A DNA stretch of 64,000 bases from Tabrizicola sp. (lineage in GTDB: Bacteria; Pseudomonadota; Alphaproteobacteria; Rhodobacterales; Rhodobacteraceae). The DNA is taken from NCBI GenBank assembly GCA_016792685.1, contig JAEULQ010000060.1, positions 1 through 64,000 on the forward strand, read 5' to 3'. Below are positions 9,507 to 17,256 of this stretch, one piece after another (the first letter of the stretch is position 1; every line of letters starts with the position of its first letter). The notes below the pieces were generated by a model. It saw nothing but the letters and a program-made list of their open reading frames with translations. It was not told the DNA's origin and ran no database searches. The translations under genes were made by a program, and so were the position numbers.

Positions 9507-9779
9507 GTGATCGAACTCATCCAGTCGCAGCTTATGGACCCATTCCGCATCGGCCTGATCGTGGCCCTTGTCTTCACCATGTACCGCACCCGGGCAGCCA
9601 CCGGAACGCTGGTGCCGCTGGCGCTTGGCGTGGTCTTTGTCGCGGTCATCCTGCCGTCGACGCAAGGCACGGGCTCAGCCGACCTGACCCAGTCAGTGCT
9701 GGCGGGACTGGTCTCGAAGGGTATCAGCCTGGGCATCGTGCTCGCCCGGGCGGTGATCTTCCGGCGTCTTCGGGGCTGA
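9507..9779 (+). CDS. Small membrane protein of unknown function
   Basis: A 90-residue protein with three hydrophobic segments (around FRIGLIVALVFTM, VPLALGVVFVAVI and VLAGLVSKGISLGIVLA), so probably an inner-membrane protein. The GTG at 9507 is taken as the start because CGGAGGA ends 6 bases upstream; the frame opens earlier but without such a site. It is divergent from the response regulator. I do not recognise a family. Confidence 0.6.
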   Translation: MIELIQSQLMDPFRIGLIVALVFTMYRTRAATGTLVPLALGVVFVAVILPSTQGTGSADLTQSVLAGLVSKGISLGIVLARAVIFRRLRG

Positions 9780-9835
9780 CCCTGCGGGGTCAGCCGCGCC
9801 TGCAGAGGCCGTACGGCCAGGCAGGCAGGGGGCAG

Positions 9836-9865
9836 AAAAAAGCGGCGGGCCTGGGGAAGCCCGCC
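9836..9865 (-). terminator. Rho-independent terminator (downstream of the MFS gene)
   Basis: Read on the minus strand, a GGCGGGC/GCCCGCC stem with an 8-base loop is followed by GC and then six T residues. It lies about 100 bases beyond the stop of the MFS gene. A second GC-rich stem at about 9924-9953 lies in between. Confidence 0.6.
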
Positions 9866-9962
9866 AGTCTGCGCCCAGAAAAGCCCGTGACCGGCTTGTC
9901 AGGAAGCAGTCGGGGAGGACCGGGCCGAGGCGTCCTTGCGCCCCGGCCCGACCCGGTGACCC

Positions 9963-11843
9963 TTAGCGCGACGAGTCGTCGGCGAAGATGTCTTTCTTAT
10001 GGGTGCCACCCGGCACGAAGATCAGGCCGATGACCACGGTCATCAGGGCGATCACGATCGGGTACCACAGGCCGCCGTACACCGAACCGGTCTGCGCCGA
10101 GATGGCGAAGGCGGTTGCAGGCATCAGGCCACCGAACCAGCCGTTGCCGATGTGATAGGGCAGCGACAGGCCGGAGTAGCGGATGCGGGTCGGGAACAGT
10201 TCGACCAGCATGGCCGCGATCGGGCCGTAGACCATCGTCACCAGGATGATGAGATAGGTCAGGATGGCGATGATCGTCAGTTTCTGCGCCGTGAAGATGT
10301 CGACGAAGTTCTGCGCCACGGCGACGGTGGTGTTGTCCTTCGCAACCAGCGGATATCCCGCAGCGGCGACGGCATCGTTCACCGCCTTGGTGAAGGCGGC
10401 AGGCTTGCCCTTCTCGGCATCAAGCGCAGTCTGGGCCGCGTCGATGGCTGCCTGGTCGGTGCCAGCCTTGGCGGTTTCCAGCGCTGCGGTCAGTTCGGCC
10501 ACCTTGGCGGTGTTCTCCGCGCCCGAATAGGACGGGATCTCGGTATCGCCGATCTTGACGGTGGCGACGCTGCCAGCCGGGGCATCGACGGTTTCATAGT
10601 TCACCGAAGCACGCGACAGGAGAGCCTTGGTGATGTCGCAGGAGTTGGTGAACTTTGCGGTTCCGACCGGGTTGAACTGGAACGAGCAGTCTTCCGGGTC
10701 AGCCGTAACCACGACCGAAGTCTGGTGTGCGGCGTGCAGCATCGGGTTCGCGGTTTCGGTCAGCATCGGGAAGACGAACTTGTAGGTCAGGGCCGCGATC
10801 AGGCAGCCCGCGAGGATGATCGGCTTGCGGCCGATGCGGTCCGAGAGCGCCCCGAAGAACAGGAAGCCGCCGGTGCCAAGGATCAGCGACCAGGCCACGA
10901 AAACGTTGGCCGAGAAGGCGTCAACCTTGATCACGTTCTGCATGAAGAACAGAGCGTAGAACTGGCCCGAATACCAGACCACGGCTTGACCGGCGACAAG
11001 GCCGAACAGCGCGATCAGGGCGATCTTGCCGTTCTTCCAGGTGCCAAAGGCTTCGCGCAGCGGAGCTTTCGAGGCCGCACCCTCTTCCTTCATTTTCTTG
11101 AAGGCCGGGGATTCGTTCATCTGCAGACGGATATAGAGCGAGATGAGCAGCAGGAAGATCGAACCCAGGAACGGGATCCGCCAGCCCCAGGCGTTGAAGG
11201 CCTTCTGCATCGAGGGCGAGCCATCGGCGTTCATGACCGCCGCACCGGCAGCGTCAAGCACCGGCTGGTCAGGATAGGCGCCGTTCACATAGCCCTGCAC
11301 CGAGAGGATCACGATGAGCGAGAGCAGGAGGCCCAGCGTCGCCGTGGTCTGGATGAAGGCGGTGAAGTAGCCACGCTGGTTGGCCGGCGCGTGTTCGGCC
11401 ACATAGACCGCAGCACCGCCGTATTCGCCACCAAGGGCCAGGCCCTGCAGCATGCGCAAGCCGATCAGGATGACCGGCGCCGCGACGCCCCAGGAGTAGT
11501 AGTTGGGCAGCAGGCCGACCAGGAAGGTCGAGAAGCCCATGATCAGGATGGTCATGAGGAAGGTGTATTTGCGGCCGATCAGGTCGCCCAGCATCCCGAA
11601 GACCAGCGCGCCGAACGGACGCACGATGAAGCCTGCCGCAAAGGCCAGCAGCGCAAAGACGTTCCGCGTGGCTTCCGGGAAGGGCGTGAAGAACTGCGCG
11701 CCGATGATCGCGGCGAGCGAACCGTAGAGATAGAAGTCATACCATTCGAAGATGGTCCCGGCCGAAGAGGCGAGAATGACTTTCTTCTCCTCCCCGGTCA
11801 TGGGACGCGAGCGATCGCGCACGTCCGTTGATGCAGTAGCCAT
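9963..11843 (-). CDS. MFS transporter, metabolite:H+ symporter (MHS) type, with a large periplasmic insert
   Basis: A 626-residue major facilitator transporter, well above the usual 430-450. The N-terminal half has the MHS hallmarks: GTIFEWYDFYLYG, GDLIGRKY after helix 2, and GLALGGEYGGAAVYVAEHAP near helix 4. GALSDRIGRKP marks the loop after helix 8. Extra residues sit in two predicted periplasmic loops: about 40 residues between helices 5 and 6, and about 155 (roughly 362-519) between helices 9 and 10, the latter with Cys386 and Cys402. The ATG at 11843 follows a perfect AAGGAGGT. Position after acs and adk suggests carriage of acetate or another organic acid (inference). Confidence 0.88.
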   Translation of the reverse strand: MATASTDVRDRSRPMTGEEKKVILASSAGTIFEWYDFYLYGSLAAIIGAQFFTPFPEATRNVFALLAFAAGFIVRPFGALVFGMLGDLIGRKYTFLMTILIMGFSTFLVGLLPNYYSWGVAAPVILIGLRMLQGLALGGEYGGAAVYVAEHAPANQRGYFTAFIQTTATLGLLLSLIVILSVQGYVNGAYPDQPVLDAAGAAVMNADGSPSMQKAFNAWGWRIPFLGSIFLLLISLYIRLQMNESPAFKKMKEEGAASKAPLREAFGTWKNGKIALIALFGLVAGQAVVWYSGQFYALFFMQNVIKVDAFSANVFVAWSLILGTGGFLFFGALSDRIGRKPIILAGCLIAALTYKFVFPMLTETANPMLHAAHQTSVVVTADPEDCSFQFNPVGTAKFTNSCDITKALLSRASVNYETVDAPAGSVATVKIGDTEIPSYSGAENTAKVAELTAALETAKAGTDQAAIDAAQTALDAEKGKPAAFTKAVNDAVAAAGYPLVAKDNTTVAVAQNFVDIFTAQKLTIIAILTYLIILVTMVYGPIAAMLVELFPTRIRYSGLSLPYHIGNGWFGGLMPATAFAISAQTGSVYGGLWYPIVIALMTVVIGLIFVPGGTHKKDIFADDSSR

Positions 11844-11859
11844 GCAATACCTCCTTGTG

Positions 11860-11880
11860 GCCCGGACTCGCAGTCCGGGC
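11860..11880 (-). promoter_or_regulatory. Perfect hairpin in the leader of the MFS gene
   Basis: A GCCCGGACT/AGTCCGGGC stem (9 pairs) with a 3-base loop ends only a few bases before the AAGGAGGT ribosome-binding site of the MFS gene. It could influence translation or protect the 5' end of the message, or simply end upstream transcription. A second hairpin at 11905-11924 (GCCCACC/GGTGGGC) is followed by TTTT on the plus strand only. Confidence 0.35.
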
Positions 11881-12041
11881 GTCCCCATTAAGTCTTGGCC
11901 TCATGCCCACCCGTCCCGGTGGGCTTTTGCTGTCGTCCGCCCCGTCAGGGGCAGACCATCCGAAGGATCACGCCGGTCCCGGCCTGCCCCTCCCCTTCCG
12001 GACCCCGCCCGCCCTCCTCCAGACCGGGCGGGACCCCGAAT

Positions 12042-12704
12042 TCATGCCGCCACGCGCCCTACGATCTCGGCCAGCCGGGCCCGGATGCCGGTGATGGAGC
12101 CCATCGCCGGAACCCGTTCCAGAACCGAAAGCCGGTCGTAATGCGCAATCAGCGGGGCCGTCTCGGCGTGGTAGGCCTGCAGCCGTGCCCGCACCGTTTC
12201 GGCATTGTCGTCGGCCCGGCGCTTGAAGCCCGTGCCGCCGCATTTGTCGCAGGTCCCCGCCTTGGCGGGCTGCTTGAACTGGTCATGATACCCCTCGCCA
12301 CATGACGCGCAGGTGTAGCGGCCCGAGACCCGCTCAACCATCGCCTCGTCCTCGACCTCAAGACTGATCGCGGCAGTGACCTTCCCGCCGCTTTCCGCCA
12401 GAAGCCCATCCAGCGCTGCCGCCTGGCCGGCAGTGCGCGGGAAACCGTCGAGAATGATGCCCTTGGCCACGTCAGGCTCGGCCATCCGGTCCTTCAGGAC
12501 CGCCAGAACGATGGCGTCGCTGACAAGCTGCCCTGCTTCCATCACGGCCTTGGCTTTCACCCCGGCCTCGGTCCCCGCTGCAACGGCGGCGCGCAGAAGG
12601 TCGCCGGTCGAAAGCTGGATCAGACCGAAGTCTTCCTCCAGCATCCGGGCCTGCGTGCCCTTGCCAGCGCCGGGGGGACCAAGAAGGATCAGGACAGGAC
12701 CCAT
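12042..12704 (-). CDS. adk: Adenylate kinase with four-cysteine lid
   Basis: Adenylate kinase interconverts ATP + AMP and 2 ADP in the cytoplasm. The 220-residue protein has the P-loop GPPGAGKGTQ, the AMP-site LSTGDLLR, and DGFPRT. The lid carries two CxxC pairs (CASC and CDKC), the zinc-binding version common in alphaproteobacteria. It starts 4 bases after the acs stop on the same strand. That pairing is sensible, because acetyl-CoA synthetase yields AMP, which adenylate kinase recycles. Confidence 0.95.
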   Translation of the reverse strand: MGPVLILLGPPGAGKGTQARMLEEDFGLIQLSTGDLLRAAVAAGTEAGVKAKAVMEAGQLVSDAIVLAVLKDRMAEPDVAKGIILDGFPRTAGQAAALDGLLAESGGKVTAAISLEVEDEAMVERVSGRYTCASCGEGYHDQFKQPAKAGTCDKCGGTGFKRRADDNAETVRARLQAYHAETAPLIAHYDRLSVLERVPAMGSITGIRARLAEIVGRVAA

Positions 12705-12708
12705 CCGC

Positions 12709-14667
12709 TCAGCCCCGGTTCATGCGGTTGTTGATCAGGTCATCGACCACCGACGGATCGGCCAGCGTCGAGGTATCGCCCAGCGAGCCAAAGTCGTTCT
12801 CGGCGATCTTGCGCAGGATGCGGCGCATGATCTTGCCGGACCGGGTCTTCGGCAGGCCCGGCGCCCACTGGATCAGGTCGGGCTTGGCGATCGGGCCGAT
12901 CTCGGTCCGCACCCAGGCCTCCAGCTCCTTGCGCAGCGCGTCGGTGGCCTCCACCCCCTTCATCAGGGTGACATAGGCATAGATGCCCTGCCCCTTGATG
13001 TCATGCGGGTAGCCCACGACCGCCGCCTCGGCCACCGCCTCATGCGCGACCAGCGCCGATTCAACCTCGGCCGTGCCCATCCGGTGGCCCGAGACGTTGA
13101 TCACGTCATCGACGCGGCCCGTGATCCAGTAATATCCATCCGCATCGCGGCGGCAGCCGTCGCCAGTGAAGTAATAGCCCTTGTACTGGCTGAAATAGGC
13201 CTCTTCGAACCGGGCATGATCGCCCCAAAGGGTGCGCATCTGGCCCGGCCAGCTGTCGGCAAAGCACAGGACACCTTCGGTTTCGGTGGCTTCCTGAACC
13301 TTTCCGCTTGCCGCATCCAGCACCACCGGCTTGACCCCGAAGAACGGCTTGGTCGCCGAGCCAGGCTTGGTCGGGATCGCGCCCGGCAGCGGCGTCAGCA
13401 TGTGTCCACCGGTTTCGGTCTGCCAGAACGTGTCGACGATCGGCAGTTTTCCCTTGCCGACATGGGTATTGTACCAGGCCCAGGCTTCCGGGTTGATCGG
13501 TTCGCCGACCGAACCCAGCACCTTCAGGCTGGAAAGGTCGTGCTTTTCCACCCATTCCGGGCCAAGGCCCATCAGGCTGCGGATCGCGGTCGGCGCGGTG
13601 TAGAACTGGTTGACCTTGTGCTTGGCGCAGACTTCCCAGAAGCGGCCCGCATCCGGGAAGGTCGGCACGCCTTCGAACATCAGCGTCGTGGCGCCGTTGG
13701 AAAGCGGCCCATAGACGATGTAGCTGTGCCCGGTGACCCAGCCCACATCCGCCGTGCACCAGAAGACGTCGCCGTCATGGTAGTCGAAAGTCAGCTGCTG
13801 CGTCATCGAGGCATAGACGAGGTAGCCGCCCGTGGTATGCACCACGCCCTTGGGCTTGCCGGTCGAACCCGAGGTGTAAAGGATGAACATCGGGTCTTCC
13901 GCACCAACCTCGACATAGGGGCAATAGGGCTTCGCAGCCGCCATTTCCGCCGTCAGGTCAAAGTCGCGCCCTTCGGTCCACGAGGTCTGGTCCCCCGTGC
14001 GCTTGGCCACCAGCACCTTGACCTTGTCCGAGCAGTGCAGCAGGGCCTTGTCGGTGTTGTCCTTCAGGCCGGTCTTCTTCCCTGCCCGCGGCGCCCAGTC
14101 GGCGGTGATGACCAGTTTCGCGTCGCAGTCGTTGATCCGGTTCGCCAGCGCGTCCGGAGAGAAGCCGCCAAAGACGATGGAATGAATGGCCCCGATCCGG
14201 GTGCAGGCGAGCATCGCATAGGCCGCCTCGGGGATCATCGGCATGTAAAGGATCACGCGGTCGCCCTTGGTCACCCCATGCGCCTTCAGCACATTGGCCA
14301 GGCGGCAGGTCTGTTCCAGAAGCTCGCGGTAGGTGATGTGCTTGGCCGCTGTCTTCGGATCATCCGGCTCCCAGATGATGGCCGTCTGGTCGGCGCGGGT
14401 CAGCATGTGGCGGTCGATGCAGTTGGCGCTGACGTTCAGCGCGCCATCCTCGAACCATTTGATCGAGACACTGCCCTGCGCGAACGAGCTGTTCTTCACC
14501 TTGGTATAAGGCTTGATCCAGTCCAGCCGCAAACCTTCCGCCCCCCAGAAGGCATCCGGATCCCGCACCGAATCCGCATAGCGCGCGGCATAGGCTTTCG
14601 CGTCGACATGCGCAGAAGCGGCAAAGGCGGCGGACGGCGGATAGACGGATTTGGCAGCTTCGCTCAT
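12709..14667 (-). CDS. acs: Acetate--CoA ligase (AMP-forming)
   Basis: Acs makes acetyl-CoA from acetate, ATP and CoA through an acetyl-adenylate. The 652 residues match the family length. Visible motifs are [11 protein letters not shown] (ATP-binding), the [17 protein letters not shown] hinge region, and TRSGKIMRR near the C-terminus, whose lysine is the residue acetylated to silence Acs in other bacteria. The ATG at 14667 follows GGAGGAG. An AT-rich promoter region with an inverted repeat lies upstream. The gene heads an acs-adk-MFS cluster. Confidence 0.96.
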   Translation of the reverse strand: MSEAAKSVYPPSAAFAASAHVDAKAYAARYADSVRDPDAFWGAEGLRLDWIKPYTKVKNSSFAQGSVSIKWFEDGALNVSANCIDRHMLTRADQTAIIWEPDDPKTAAKHITYRELLEQTCRLANVLKAHGVTKGDRVILYMPMIPEAAYAMLACTRIGAIHSIVFGGFSPDALANRINDCDAKLVITADWAPRAGKKTGLKDNTDKALLHCSDKVKVLVAKRTGDQTSWTEGRDFDLTAEMAAAKPYCPYVEVGAEDPMFILYTSGSTGKPKGVVHTTGGYLVYASMTQQLTFDYHDGDVFWCTADVGWVTGHSYIVYGPLSNGATTLMFEGVPTFPDAGRFWEVCAKHKVNQFYTAPTAIRSLMGLGPEWVEKHDLSSLKVLGSVGEPINPEAWAWYNTHVGKGKLPIVDTFWQTETGGHMLTPLPGAIPTKPGSATKPFFGVKPVVLDAASGKVQEATETEGVLCFADSWPGQMRTLWGDHARFEEAYFSQYKGYYFTGDGCRRDADGYYWITGRVDDVINVSGHRMGTAEVESALVAHEAVAEAAVVGYPHDIKGQGIYAYVTLMKGVEATDALRKELEAWVRTEIGPIAKPDLIQWAPGLPKTRSGKIMRRILRKIAENDFGSLGDTSTLADPSVVDDLINNRMNRG

Positions 14668-14739
14668 TCTCTTCTCCTCCCAAGGGCATGCGGCCGGCAT
14701 CCCTTGACATTGACAGTGACTGGCCAGGACCCCTCTTCC

Positions 14740-14850
14740 CAAGGGCAGATTATCACTTCGTAAATATTTTCGTAACCCCCTATTTTTCATGCATAATTCT
14801 GTAAATTCATTGACTGATCTAAAGTCAATCTTGCAAATGTGTGAAAATTG
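14740..14850 (-). promoter_or_regulatory. AT-rich promoter region upstream of acs, with inverted repeat
   Basis: In an otherwise GC-rich gap this stretch is strongly AT-rich. It contains a perfect 7-base inverted repeat ATTGACT/AGTCAAT at 14809-14829 with a 7-base spacer and, on the minus strand, two direct TTACGAA units near 14755-14775. It is the probable promoter/operator of acs. No known regulator site was recognised with confidence. Confidence 0.45.
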
Positions 14851-14940
14851 TGGCGCTCAAGTCCTTGCTTTCGCGTGCCGTTACCGCTCACGCTGGCGTG
14901 ATCCGCGCCAAGGCGGCCCGCGGGCAGGCAAGTCCGGCCT

Positions 14941-16623
14941 TCAGGATTGCGCCAGCCGTGATTCGCCGCCGGGTTGCGTCGCGTCGAGGCTGGCATCCAC
15001 CTCGGCCACATCCGCCGCAAAGCGCACATCGGGAGCCCCGATCCCCTGCGCTTCCAGCTGACGGCGCAGGGTCGGCCGAAGTCCGACCAGATACAGCCGC
15101 CCGCCCCGCCGCACCGCACGCCGCGCCAGACCCTGGAAACTCCGAGCGCCGGAACTGTCGATCAAGGGCACCTCGGACATGTCCAGGACCAAGGCCCTCG
15201 GCGCTTCGGCGATCCGCTCAAGCACGCCCCCCATCTGCGCCGCCGCACCAAAGAAATACGGCCCGCGCAGGTAATAGACCACGCGATCCGCCCGCACGCT
15301 GTCCTCGCCCAGCCGTTCGGCCGCTTCGGACATCTCGACCGTCTCGGTCATCCGTCGCAGGAAGACGATGCCCGCCAGCGCAAAACCCACGATGATGCCT
15401 TCGGTCAGATCCCGGAACACGACCAGAAGAAACGTGACACTGACCACCAGGGCATCGCCGCGCGACGACCGCAGAAGGGATGCGAACTCGTGACGTTCTG
15501 CCATGCCCCAGGCGACGACGGCCAGAACGCCCGCCAGTGCCGCCAGCGGGATATATCCGGCCAAGGGGGCCGCGATCAGCATGAAGCCCAGCAGGAACAC
15601 GGCGTGCAGCATGCCAGAGACCGGCCCGCGGCTGCCCGCCCGGACATTGGTCGCTGTCCGCGCTATCGTTCCGGTCACGCAGAACCCGCCGAACAGCGCC
15701 GAGCCGATATTGGCCAGTCCTTGCGCCACCAGCTCGGCGTTCGACCGGTGCCGCGCGCCGCTCATCCCGTCGGCGACCACAGCCGACAAGAGCGACTCGA
15801 TGGCCCCAAGCAGCGCAAAGCTCAGCGCCCAGGGCAGGGCCGCCTGCAGCGCCGACAGGCTGATGTCCGGCAGGGCTGGCCTTGGCAACAGGTGAGGCAA
15901 ATCCCCGAACCGGCTGCCGATCGTCGCCACCTCCAGCCCCAAGACCGCCACCAGGGTCGAGGCCGCGGTCACCGCAACCAGCATGCCCGGCCAATGCGGG
16001 CGCCATCGACGCAGGGCCAGGATGGCCGCCGCCGTAAAGCCGGCCACCGCCACAGCCGCAGGCGTGACCGTGCCCTTCGCTGCGTAAAGGGCCGCAAGCT
16101 TGTGCAGGATCTCGGCGGGCTCGGCACCCGGCAAGGTCAACCCGAACATCTCGCGCAGCTGGCTGGCAAAGATGATGACGGCAATTCCGGCGGTAAAGCC
16201 CACCGTGACCGGATAGGGAATGTAGCGGATATAGGTCCCCAGTCGCAGCGCCCCGGCCGCGATCAGGACAAATCCCGACAGGAAGGTGGCAAGGATCAGC
16301 CCCTCAAGCCCCACGGCCATCATGCAGGCCGAGACGAGCACGATGAAAGCTCCCGCAGGTCCTCCGACCTGATAGCGCGATCCGCCCAGCGCGCTGACCA
16401 GGAACCCCCCGACAATCGCCGTGTAAAGCCCACGCTCGGGTCCGACCCCGCTCGCGATGGCGATGGCCATCGACAGGGGCAGGGCCACAACAGCAACCGT
16501 CAGGCCCGCCATCACATCGGCGCGCAGATCGGCCGTCCCATAGCCCTCTCGCCAGACGGTCACCAGCTTCGGCAGGAACTCCGTCCGGTCATTGCGGCCC
16601 GTCGCGCTGTCGGTCATGATCAT
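14941..16623 (-). CDS. SulP family anion transporter with STAS domain
   Basis: A 560-residue inner-membrane SLC26/SulP carrier: a hydrophobic core with the N-terminal signature GLYTAIVGGFLVSALGGS, and a C-terminal cytoplasmic STAS domain beginning near DRVVYYLRGPYFFGA, with VLDMSEVPLIDSSGARSF in its nucleotide-loop region. Family members carry sulfate, bicarbonate or C4-dicarboxylates; the substrate is not readable here. Two ATGs (16623, 16617) are close together without a clear ribosome-binding site. The gene diverges from the FMN-binding protein gene. Confidence 0.9.
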   Translation of the reverse strand: MIMTDSATGRNDRTEFLPKLVTVWREGYGTADLRADVMAGLTVAVVALPLSMAIAIASGVGPERGLYTAIVGGFLVSALGGSRYQVGGPAGAFIVLVSACMMAVGLEGLILATFLSGFVLIAAGALRLGTYIRYIPYPVTVGFTAGIAVIIFASQLREMFGLTLPGAEPAEILHKLAALYAAKGTVTPAAVAVAGFTAAAILALRRWRPHWPGMLVAVTAASTLVAVLGLEVATIGSRFGDLPHLLPRPALPDISLSALQAALPWALSFALLGAIESLLSAVVADGMSGARHRSNAELVAQGLANIGSALFGGFCVTGTIARTATNVRAGSRGPVSGMLHAVFLLGFMLIAAPLAGYIPLAALAGVLAVVAWGMAERHEFASLLRSSRGDALVVSVTFLLVVFRDLTEGIIVGFALAGIVFLRRMTETVEMSEAAERLGEDSVRADRVVYYLRGPYFFGAAAQMGGVLERIAEAPRALVLDMSEVPLIDSSGARSFQGLARRAVRRGGRLYLVGLRPTLRRQLEAQGIGAPDVRFAADVAEVDASLDATQPGGESRLAQS

Positions 16624-16720
16624 ATCCGAGCCAGGGGAACCGCCAGTAATCGCTGGCCTCTCGTTAGCAAATGCCGACAGAAGACTCCCGCGCCCCGGCC
16701 CTGTCAACCCGTGAAGCCCG

Positions 16721-17203
16721 ATGTCCAAACGACCTGACCCTGTCCAGCCCGCCAATGACGATGCCCATGCTCTGGTCCGCCAGCTGCTGAGGCTTGGTCA
16801 CGCCGCCCTGGCATGGTCCGACCCCGATACTGGCACGCCCGGGATCAGCCGCATCGCCTTTGCCCGCGATCCCGAGGCGGGCCTCCTGACGCTTGTGTCT
16901 GGACTAGCCCCCCACTTCCGCGCGCTGCGGGACCGGCCCGATTGCGCGCTCATGCTGGGCGAGGTCGGCGACAAGGGCGACCCCCTGACCCATCCCCGCC
17001 TGATGATCCGGGCGCGCGCGCGTTTCATCGCCCCGGACGATCCCGCCCGCCCCGCGATCCGCGACCGCTGGCTTGAGAGGAACCCCAAGGCCCGGGTCTA
17101 CATCGACCTGCCCGATTTTGCCTTCGTCCACCTGACACCGGTCTCGGCGCTCCTCAACGGCGGCTTCGCCCGGGCATTCCACGTCGCGCCCGCGGACCTG
17201 TAA
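16721..17203 (+). CDS. Pyridoxamine 5'-phosphate oxidase-like FMN-binding protein (HugZ-like)
   Basis: A 160-residue split-barrel protein. The N-terminal half (LLRLGHAALAWSDPDTGTP, SRIAFA) and the LMLGEVGDKGDPLTHPRL segment resemble HugZ-like/pyridoxamine oxidase-related proteins, some of which take part in haem breakdown. The C-terminal haem-utilisation domain of full HugZ proteins is absent, so haem turnover is only a possibility. It is transcribed alone. Confidence 0.8.
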   Translation: MSKRPDPVQPANDDAHALVRQLLRLGHAALAWSDPDTGTPGISRIAFARDPEAGLLTLVSGLAPHFRALRDRPDCALMLGEVGDKGDPLTHPRLMIRARARFIAPDDPARPAIRDRWLERNPKARVYIDLPDFAFVHLTPVSALLNGGFARAFHVAPADL

Positions 17204-17256
17204 GACGAAACGGGCGGCCCCGAAGGACCGCCCGCCGATCAGCCTCCCGCCCTCGA

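Noticed and set aside
11905-11928. GCCCACC/GGTGGGC hairpin with TTTT as terminator of adk
   Set aside because: The T-run is on the plus strand, while adk and the MFS gene are on the minus strand; there is no plus-strand gene upstream for it to end.
9999-16737. Very long open frames on the plus strand (9999-11831, 12376-14763, 14974-16737)
   Set aside because: They are exact antisense shadows of the MFS, acs/adk and SulP genes, rich in Arg/Gly/His, with no family motif and no ribosome-binding site. Such frames are expected in GC-rich DNA.
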